Source: Luidia sarsii (taxonomy: Eukaryota > Echinodermata > Asteroidea > Paxillosida > Luidiidae). Taken from it: a stretch of 64,000 bases of DNA. Where the stretch lies: positions 9,434,723 through 9,498,722 of the forward strand of contig OX465118.1 of the NCBI GenBank assembly GCA_949987565.1. Reading direction: 5' to 3'. The position numbers and the translations under genes are program-made. The notes under the pieces were generated by a model that saw nothing but the letters and a program-made list of their open reading frames with translations, was not told the origin of the DNA and did not search any database. Positions 41,475 through 51,000 of this stretch are shown here, one piece after another (within the stretch, counting starts at the first letter, position 1; each line of letters opens with the position of its first letter).

Positions 41475-44400
41475 CTATAAGTATCTGAAATTTCGACCAA
41501 AAGTCAACTGGTGCGCATGGCGTGTCGTGGCTGTCCCAGGGTCTGTAACCTCAAGGTTGCAGGTTCGATCCCCAGGGATGTAACGTAACATTTTCTTCTT
41601 CAAATTACCAATTACAAACCCAACCTTTAAGTATCTGAAATTTCGACCAAAAGTCAACTGGTGCACATGGCGTTGCGTGGGTGTCCCATGGTCTGTAACT
41701 TCAAGTTTGCACGTTCGATCTTCAGGGATGTAACGTAACATTTTCTTCTTCAAATTACCAAGATCAAACCCAACCTATAATTATTTGAAATTTGATCGAA
41801 AAATCAACTGGTGCGCATGGCGTGTCGTGGCTGTCCCAGGGTCTGTAACCTCAAGGTTGCAGGTTCGATCCCCAGGGATGTAACGTAACATTTTCTTCTT
41901 CAAATTACCAATTACAAACCCAACCTTTAAGTATCTGAAATTTCGACCAAAAGTCAACTGGTGCACATGGCGTTGCGTGGGTGTCCCAGGGTCTGTAACT
42001 TCAAGGTTGCACGTTCGATCTTCAGGGATGTAACGTAACATTTTCTTCTTCAAATTACCAAGATCAAACCCAACCTATAATTATTTGAAATTTGATCGAA
42101 AAATCAACTGGTGCGCATGGCGTGTCGTAGGTGTCCTAGGGTCTGTAACTTCAAGGTTGCAGGTTCGATCCCCGAGGATGTAACAGAACATTTTTCTTCT
42201 TCAAATTACCAAGTACAAACCCAACCTGTAAGTATCTGAAATTTCGACCAAAAGTCAACTGGTGCGCATGGCGTGGCGTGGGTGTCCCAGGGTCTGTAAC
42301 TTCAAGGTTGCATGTTCGATCCCCGGGGATGTAACGTAACATTTTTCTTCTTCAAATTACCAAGTACAAACCCAACCTGTAAGTATCTGCAATTTCGACC
42401 AAAAGTCAACTGGTGCGCATGGCGTGGCGTGGGCACAAGGGTCTGTAACTTCAAGGTTGCAGGTTCGATCCCCAGGGGTGTAACGTAACATTTTCTTCTT
42501 CAAATTACCAAGTACAAACCCAACCTGTAAGTATCTGAAATTTCGACCAAAAGTCAACTGGTGCACATGGCGTTGCGTGGGTGTCCCAGGGTCTGTAACT
42601 TCAAGGTTGCACGTTCGATCCCCAGGGATGTATTGTAACATTTTTCTTCTCCAAATTACCAAGTACAAACCCAACAAATAAGTATCTGAAATTTCGACCA
42701 AAAGTCAACTGGTGCGCATGGCGTGTCGTAGGTGTCCTAGGGTCTGTAACTTCAAGGTTGCAGGTTCGATCCCCGAGGATGTAACAGAACATTTTTCTAC
42801 TTCAAATTACCAAGTACAAACCCAACCTATAAGTATCTGAAATTTCGACCAAAAGTCAACTGGTGCGCATGGCGTGGCGTGGGTGTCCAAGGGTCTGTAA
42901 CTTCAAGGTTGCAGGTTCGATCCCCAGGGGTGTAACGTAACATTTTCTTCTTCAAATTACCAAGTACAAACCCAACCTATAAGTATCTGAAATTTCGACC
43001 AAAAGTCAACTAATGCGCATGGCGTGTCGTGGGTGTCCCAGGGTCTGTAACCTCAAGGTTGCACGTTCGATCCCCAGGGATGTAACGTAACATTTTTCTT
43101 CTCCAAATTACCAAGTACAAACCCAACCTATAAGTATCTGAAATTTCGACCAAAAGTCAACTGGTGCGCATGGCGTGGCGTGGGTGTCCCAGGGTCTGTA
43201 ACTTCAAGGTTGCAGGTTCGATCCCCGAAGATGTAACAGAACATTTTTCTACTTCAAATTACCAAGTACAAACTCAACCTATAAGTATCTGAAATTTCGA
43301 CCAAAAGTCAACTGGTGCGCATGGCGTGGCGTGGGTGTCCCAGGGTCTGTAACTTCAAGGTTGCAGGTTCGATCCCCGAGGATGTAACAGAACATTTTTC
43401 TTCTCCAAATTACCAAGTACAAACCCAACATATCAGTATCTGAAATTTCGACCGAAAGTCAACTGGTGCGCATGGCGTGTCGTAGGTGTCCTAGGGTCTG
43501 TAACTTCAAGGTTGCAGGTTCGATCCCCGAGGATGTAACAGAACATTTTTCTACTTCAAATTACCAAGTACAAACCCAACTTATAAGTATCTGAAATTTT
43601 GACCAAAAGTCAACTGGTGCGCATGGCGTGGCGTGGGTGTCCAACGGTCTGTAACTTCAAGGTTGCAGGTTCGATCCCCAGGTGTGTAACGTAACATTTT
43701 CTTCTTCAAATTACCAAGTACAAACCCAACCTATAAGTATCTGAAATTTCGACCAAAAGTCAACTAATGCGCATGGCGTGTCGTGGTTGTCCCAGGGTCT
43801 GTAACCTCAAGGTTGCACGTTCGATCCCCAGGGATGTAACGTAACATTTTTCTTCTCCAAATTACCAAGTACAAACCCAACATATAAGTATCTGAAATTT
43901 CGACCGAAATTCAACGGTGCGCATGGCGTGTCGTAGGTGTCCTTGGGTATGTAACTTCAAGGTTGCAGGTTCGATCCCCGAGGATGTAACAGAACATTTT
44001 TCTTCTTCAAATTACCAAGTACAAACCCAACCTATAAGTATCTGAAATTTCGACCAAAAGTCAACTGGTGCGCATGGCGTGTCGTGGCTGTCCCAGGGTC
44101 TGTAACCTCAAGGTTGCAGGTTCGATCCCCAGGGATGTAACGTAACATTTTCTTCTTCAAATTACCAATTACAAACCCAACCTTTAAGTATCTGAAATTT
44201 CGACCAAAAGTCAACTGGTGCACATGGCGTTGCGTGGGTGTCCCATGGTCTGTAACTTCAAGTTTGCACGTTCGATCTTCAGGGATGTAACGTAACATTT
44301 TCTTCTTCAAATTACCAAGATCAAACCCAACCTATAATTATTTGAAATTTGATCGAAAAATCAACTGGTGCGCATGGCGTGTCGTGGCTGTCCCAGGGTC

Positions 44401-45649
44401 TGTAACCTCAAGGTTGCAGGTTCGATCCCCAGGGATGTAACGTAACATTTTCTTCTTCAAATTACCAATTACAAACCCAACCTTTAAGTATCTGAAATTT
44501 CGACCAAAAGTCAACTGGTGCACATGGCGTTGCGTGGGTGTCCCATGGTCTGTAACTTCAAGTTTGCACGTTCGATCTTCAGGGATGTAACGTAACATTT
44601 TCTTCTTCAAATTACCAAGATCAAACCCAACCTATAATTATTTGAAATTTGATCGAAAAATCAACTGGTGCGCATGGCGTGTCGTGGCTGTCCCAGGGTC
44701 TGTAACCTCAAGGTTGCAGGTTCGATCCCCAGGGATGTAACGTAACATTTTCTTCTTCAAATTACCAATTACAAACCCAACCTTTAAGTATCTGAAATTT
44801 CGACCAAAAGTCAACCGGTGCACATGGCGTTGCGTGGGTGTCCCAGGGTCTGTAACTTCAAGGTTGCACGTTCGATCTTCAGGGATGTAACGTAACATTT
44901 TCTTCTTCAAATTACCAAGATCAAACCCAACCTATAATTATTTGAAATTTGATCGAAAAATCAACTGGTGCGCATGGCGTGTCGTAGGTGTCCTAGGGTC
45001 TGTAACTTCAAGGTTGCAGGTTCGATCCCCGAGGATGTAACAGAACATTTTTCTTCTTCAAATTACCAAGTACAAACCCAACCTGTAAGTATCTGAAATT
45101 TCGACCAAAAGTCAACTGGTGCGCATGGCGTGGCGTGGGTGTCCCAGGGTCTGTAACTTCAAGGTTGCATGTTCGATCCCCGGGGATGTAACGTAACATT
45201 TTTCTTCTTCAAATTACCAAGTACAAACCCAACCTGTAAGTATCTGCAATTTCGACCAAAAGTCAACTGGTGCGCATGGCGTGGCGTGGGCACAAGGGTC
45301 TGTAACTTCAAGGTTGCAGGTTCGATCCCCAGGGGTGTAACGTAACATTTTCTTCTTCAAATTACCAAGTACAAACCCAACCTGTAAGTATCTGAAATTT
45401 CGACCAAAAGTCAACTGGTGCACATGGCGTTGCGTGGGTGTCCCAGGGTCTGTAACTTCAAGGTTGCACGTTCGATCCCCAGGGATGTATTGTAACATTT
45501 TTCTTCTCCAAATTACCAAGTACAAACCCAACAAATAAGTATCTGAAATTTCGACCAAAAGTCAACTGGTGCGCATGGCGTGTCGTAGGTGTCCTAGGGT
45601 CTGTAACTTCAAGGTTGCAGGTTCGATCCCCGAGGATGTAACAGAACAT
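41475..45649 (+). repeat. higher-order duplication with an internal 300-bp dimer repeat
   Basis: A divergent dimer of about 300 bp, marked by ATAATTATTTGAAATTTGATCG and GATCTTCAGGG, is repeated at about 41475 and 41781, then at about 44032, 44338 and 44638. The following segment 42151-42792 recurs at 45008-45649. The second block carries one extra dimer, so the offset moves from 2557 to 2857. Confidence 0.85.
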
Positions 45650-46782
45650 TTTTCTACTTCAAATTACCAAGTACAAACCCAACCTATAAGTATCTGAAAT
45701 TTCGACCAAAAGTCAACTGGTGCGCATGGCGTGGCGTGGGTGTCCAAGGGTCTGTAACTTCAAGGTTGCAGGTTCGATCCCCAGGGGTGTAACGTAACAT
45801 TTTCTTCTTCAAATTACCAAGTACAAACCCAACCTATAAGTATCTGAAATTTCGACCAAAAGTCAACTAATGCGCATGGCGTGTCGTGGGTGTCCCAGGG
45901 TCTGTAACCTCAAGGTTGCACGTTCGATCCCCAGGGATGTAACGTAACATTTTTCTTCTCCAAATTACCAAGTACAAACCCAACCTATAAGTATCTGAAA
46001 TTTCGACCAAAAGTCAACTGGTGCGCATGGCGTGGCGTGGGTGTCCCAGGGTCTGTAACTTCAAGGTTGCATGTTCGATCCCCAGGGATGTAACGTAACA
46101 TTTTTCTCCTTCAAATTACCACGTACAAACCCAACATATAAGTATCTGAAATTTCGACCAAAAGTCAACTGGTGCGCATGGCGTGTCGTAGGTGTCCTAG
46201 GGTCTGTAACTTTAAGGTTGCAGGTTCGATCCCCGGGGATGTAACGTAACATTTTCTTCTTCAAATTACCATGTACAAACCCAACATATAAGTATCTGCA
46301 ATTTCGACCAAAAGTCAACTGGTGCGCGTGGCGTGTCGTAGGTGTCCTAGGGTCTGTAACTTCAAGGTTGCAGGTTCGATCCCCGAGGATGTAACAGAAC
46401 ATTTTTCTTCTTCAAATTACAAGTACAAACCCAACCTGTAAATATCTGAAATTTCGACCAAAAGTCAACTGGTGCTCATGGCGTGTCGTGGGTGTCCCAG
46501 GGTCTGTAACCTCAAGGTTGCAGGTTCGAACCCCAGGGATGTAACGTAACATTTTCTTCTTCAAATTACCAATTACAAACCCAACCTGTAAGTATCTGAA
46601 ATTTCGACCAAAGGTCAACTGGTGCACATGGCGTTGCGTGGGTGTCCCAGGGTCTGTAACTTCAAGGTTGCAGGTTCGATCCCCAGGGAAGTCGAGTCTT
46701 GAATTTCATGTTTTTAAAATTCTATTAAGGTAACCGAGGGTTTAAATAGATTGTTTTTTTAGGGGGTGGGTGGGGGGGAATC

Positions 46783-47000
46783 GTGAGGCTAGAGGTTCAG
46801 TGGCTCGACTGGGAACCTCAAGGCCGAGGGTTCGATCCCGGGTGGATGCAGGTCCTCCCAGAAACCCAGGCCTCCCCAGATCAACCGGCCTCCCCAGATC
46901 ACCCCTCTCCAGAATCCCCGGCCTCTCCAGATCACCAACCCGCGGCGGTTCGGAGACCTGTGGCGCCCCCTCTACCCCACTAGATAAAATAAAATAAAAT
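46783..47000 (+). mobile_element. tRNA-derived SINE-like element with C-rich body and AAAAT tail
   Basis: An A-box-like GAGGTTCAGTGG at 46792 and a B box GGGTTCGATCCC at 46828-46839 form a tRNA-like head. The body is C-rich with imperfect repeats of CCTCCCCAGATCA at about 46870-46945, and it ends in a (TAAAA)n tail at 46983-47000. Head, body and A-rich simple tail are typical of SINEs. The A-to-B distance is about 8 nt short of a tRNA. It lies less than 100 bp from the satellite edge; a G-rich run at 46761-46778 separates them. Confidence 0.6.
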
Positions 47001-47088
47001 GGAATTTTACCCTTTTTAAGACAGGTTAGATGTCGAAACAAAAGTTAAAAGGCGTTATTTAATTAATTTGAAACTCGAACAAGGACCC

Positions 47089-47162
47089 CGACATCGCCAG
47101 GACTCGAACTCGGGTCACCAAGTTAGAAGTTAGAGAGTGTATCCGCTACACCAACACATCCT
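47089..47162 (-). mobile_element. tRNA-like SINE head
   Basis: On the minus strand A-box-like TGGTGTAGCGGAT (47141-47153) and B box GAGTTCGAGTCC (47100-47111) lie 43 nt apart, almost exact tRNA spacing. The stems pair poorly, so I call a tRNA-derived element and not a tRNA gene. The 5' part resembles GGTGGTGTAGCGGAT at 61611. Confidence 0.5.
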
Positions 47163-47807
47163 TCTTACTTAAAAAACTTGGAACTAATATATAAAGCATC
47201 GTATTGAAAGTTAAAAAAAAATACAAAATTGCTATCTACAGTATGTCAACACTTCCAACAACAAGTGGGAATGAAGTTTCAAATACAAAATTTACCATCG
47301 TGATTTCTAAAGTGAAATTTACATGTTTTCTAAAGTCCCCATTTTGTGGGTACCTCAAAAAAATGAACGAATTTAGCCAAACACGAGCAGAATGTGTTTT
47401 AAAATGTTATGGCAATGAATATCCTCTCAGTGGGATGGAATTACAAGGAACTTAAGCAATCGTTTGGATCTGAATGTTCGAAATACTAAAAGAGACATTG
47501 TAAATGAAAACATATACGAGTTATTATTGTACTTGAAACCAACGAATGACACAGGAAACATGTTAATTTAATGTACAGAGGAATATTATTATTTCAATCT
47601 CACCATCCACTGACCATCTATGAAATGTCATCAAAACCAGAATAGAGCATAGTTAAATCATTCAAACACAGCATGAATTACTGCACCAATACCTTGTCTT
47701 CATATCTGTGAATGACTTTAAAGATTTTGTCAACCTGTTAACCCTAAACCCTTGTTGAAGAACGCAAATGAAACCTCTTGAATCAGTATGAAATGGTTAA
47801 GGTCAAA

Positions 47808-47813
47808 TTTATT
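47808..47813 (-). promoter_or_regulatory. possible polyadenylation signal of the UFSP1-like gene
   Basis: AATAAA on the minus strand, about 220 nt past the stop codon at 48035. It is the first such hexamer I see downstream. Six-base matches are common by chance in AT-rich DNA. Confidence 0.35.
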
Positions 47814-47937
47814 TTTAACGCATCTAACACAGATCAAAATAAATCAAATGTCCTTCCCAGTCTCCCTCAAAGTATTCCCACGGTTTTTGATTGAACAGAA
47901 CTGCAACATTTTATAGAGCCTTATGGCTACACACAGC

Positions 47938-48025
47938 TCTTCAACTGGGATTGAGGCTGTCGTCAACTGGGATGGAGGTTGTCTTCAACTGAGCTTGAGG
48001 CTGTCATCAACTGGGATGGAGGTTG
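47938..48025 (-). repeat. 22-bp minisatellite, four units, in the probable 3' UTR of the UFSP1-like gene
   Basis: Four contiguous 22-bp units on the plus strand (CAACTGGGATGGAGGTTG type) alternate between a GAGGCTG and a GAGGTTG ending, so the real period is a 44-bp dimer. The block ends ten bases from the stop codon. Confidence 0.8.
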
Positions 48026-48034
48026 TAGACGCCC

Positions 48035-51000
48035 TCAAGTTGGGCCATCGTTGGCCGTCGTGGGCACTGGCAGACACAAGTTGTAGAAGGAAGATGCCAT
48101 GAAGGACCCCAAGGGCTTCCACAGCAGATGAGATGAGCTACGGAGAGTCTCAAAGGTTGGCTCGCCGTAGAAATGCGGATCCTGACAAAATAATGAACGG
48201 CGGGTTTGCATCAGCATAGGGCCCACACCGGACATGATTGTCATGGGGTATCTAGCGAGCAGTGCTTGAAGGAGAATTCCATCTCTGAAGATCGCCTATG
48301 CCAGACATGTGCTCTTAAGAGAAGGGAATTGTAATTGTATTGTAGTATCTGTTTGAACCGCCTCCCCCTGCCAAAACACAAATGCTGATGTGGTGTCTGG
48401 AAGGTGCAGGCATGTGTTTGAAGACGCCTATTTGATTTGTCTGAACCGATGGGTTCAGTTCTAAAAGGTTATCAATCATTACTCTGGTCTGAATGAAAGT
48501 TAAGGCAGGAGATAAAGAATCCAAAGCTTCAACTTTTGGAAAAAAGGGCCCTAGTTGCACTAAAGAAAGGTCAATCAGTCAATCAATCAGTCAACCAATC
48601 AGTCAACCAATCAGTCAATCAATCAATCAATCAATCAGTCAGTCAATCAGTCAGTCAGTCAATCAGTCAGTCAGTCAGTCAGTCAGTCAGTCAGTCAGTC
48701 AGTCAGTCAGTCAGTCAGTCAGTCAGTCAGTCAGTCAGTCAGTCAGTCAGTCAGTCAGTCAGTCAGTCAGTCAGTCAGTCAGTCAGTCAGTCAATCAATC
48801 AAGATTATAATATTGCTTAATAATGTATGGATGGGTGGAGGTCTCCAAAAAGCAAAGCTTGTCTAGTGGAGACCCCCACTACAATAAAGAACAATTACAA
48901 TTATAACTATAATTACAGTTACAATTAAATATAAGCACAACAATAACAGTTAAATGACAAAAAGATATTGGTACAGAAGTACCGTCGTTGGCGTCGTAAA
49001 ACGAAAACAATGAACATTATTTGGTTTTACAAGATTATTCTACCATATGTAAATTAACTGGGTCCTAAATATGACTTAAGGCTTTGCATGGTGGGTTGGT
49101 TAATCAATACAGGAAAGTTTGCGGTGACACCATGTATAAAGAACCTGAGTGGTAACTCAACATTTCGACCAGTATGCTCTGGCCGTCATCAGGAGAATCT
49201 TTTCAGAACCACACCTCTTCCTTTAAGAGACTTTATACATGGTGTCACTGCAAACTTTCCTATAATATTATTAACTGGGTCCTGCTTAGATCGATATTGC
49301 CAGGCCCTCAAATTTTTTGGGGGGGCAAAGACAAAAATACTCCTTACCAAGACTAACAGATAGGTCTGCTGCTGTCCGATGTAGATACCAAGAATTCCTT
49401 TGGAAGATGCATCGCTATCCCCACCTGGAGGCGGATGAATGAACAACAATTGATACTCATCACACCTGCTGTCTCTCCACTGGCCTTCGTGGAAGGGGGG
49501 GAGAGATCGGATTGAGAGGGTGGTGAACAAAACTGAATACAGAAAGGAAAATCAGACCTAATCGGGACTTGAACCCGAGAGCCGTGGCTTAAAATACTGG
49601 CACCCTCAGCCAGAGGTCATGTGTTCGAGTCCCAGTCCCGCCCGATTCCTCTGCTACCTTCATAAATCGTTTACGATGTCCAATAATCAGTGTCTCTTTT
49701 CTTCTTGTCATCAGCTGGTTTGCGAGAAAAAGGGTTCCCTTTTTTGCCAGCATCAAGATTCAGGACGAGAAAAATTGAGAGTTAAAGGCTCCTCATCATT
49801 ATCTCCACGCCCAAGTGCTTTCCTCAGGGTTGAAAGCACCGATGATAGTTGGAATCCAACAGTCTCTTGATGACGGGAGAGTACACACTGCCCGAAAGGT
49901 TGATTTACCGGCTCTCCTCAGAGCCACACTCCTTCTCGAAAGAGATGTGCTACATGGTGCCATCGCAAACCTTTGGTACTTCCACCATGCAAACCTTCAA
50001 GTCTCATCCGGCTCCTCATCATGACAACTGACCCACCAAACAAGAGCATCCAAGGCCAATCAACAATGAAGAATAAATGGACGTTGGACTCTTATCAAGT
50101 AGCGCCCTTCTAATGGAGAACTCAGATGGGGGATTAAATGTCTGCCGAAGGAGTCCACATTGGACTTTGTGGGGGGAAAAAAAACCAATGTTTCATTTTT
50201 TTTTTTTTTACCACAGAGAGTCTGTCGTTGAGAATGTTTTAGGATAGCAGATGGTGGAGAGATTGTGAAGACACCATGTACGTTATCTCTTTCGAGATGG
50301 AGTATGGCTCTGAAAAAGTGCCGGTAACTCAATGTTTCGGGCGGTGTGTGCACTCTGCCTGTCGTCGGGACTGTCAGTCTTTTATCAGAAGGACGGGAAA
50401 TCTTCTTACCCATCATGATTGGTGATCCCACGCTGCTGAAGTGTTGCCGTAGATCAGTCACCTTCTCTCCGAGCTCCGTTCCTTTAGTCACGTGTAGAAT
50501 TCGGCACGGCACCTGGATCGAAAGGCCCCCAAAAAAGGTCTTCAATCAAGCTACAGTCGAGAGCCACCACGACAAGGTGGGATTTCTCGAAACCCGTTTC
50601 GGTGTCGCGGCTACGTCACATGAGGCAATAAGGATCAACAGATTCCAGGTAATTTTAAGAAAAAAAGTAGAAAAAAAAACCCCCACTAATCAACTCTAAT
50701 GTTTAGTGATAGAAAACTATCGCAAATTGCTTGCAGACTCGAATCACCAAAAAAAACCCACAAACCTCCGTCTACAATCTTAACTTCAGGCTCTCTAAAT
50801 AGCTGACATCTGTGTAATTTTGGTCATTTCATTCAGTAAACAGATTGAAGTTAAAACAAAAACTGTTGACAACTGCTCACTGACTAAAATGACCTGCAAT
50901 ACATGAATCTCAAAAGTTAAAGGGGGTGACATTTCGATCCTCGCAGGACCTTTACCAAAGGCAAAGAGATTGCACATCTTTCTTTCTATTGTTCATGTTT

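Larger units (their letters stand above)
1..46690 (+). repeat. tRNA-related satellite array, 150-151 bp monomer, about 240 copies
   Basis: Tandem head-to-tail monomers run from the window edge to 46690. A monomer starts near CCAAGTACAAACCCAACC, passes through AAATTTCGACCAAAAGTC, then a tRNA-like block, and ends in a T-run and CTTCTTCAAATTA. Period is 150 or 151 bp; the difference is mostly one T in the T4/T5 run. Excluding the four GTCC blocks about 36.3 kb remain, hence about 240 monomers. Two 3' variants are interspersed: CAGGGATGTAACGTAAC and GAGGATGTAACAGAAC. The array is truncated by the window on the left, so its full size is unknown. The minus strand is open across several 150-bp monomers, giving a repeated roughly 50-residue peptide; this follows from the period being divisible by three and I do not regard it as coding. 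Orientation is given by the internal promoter-like boxes. Confidence 0.97.

Noticed and set aside
1..46690. CRISPR array
   Set aside because: Period and animal-type gene context do not fit; there are no unique spacers between short repeats and no cas genes.
46761..46778. G-rich run beside the satellite edge as a functional quadruplex
   Set aside because: Only one short run with few separable G-tracts; no further support.
48493..48820. Open frames with SVSQ/SQSV repeats
   Set aside because: Translation of the (AGTC)n microsatellite within an intron.
50060..50409. Continuation of UFSP1 exon 3 to a stop at 50060
   Set aside because: After GSPIMMG the frame loses similarity exactly at a GTAAGA donor, and the next conserved exon joins in phase there.
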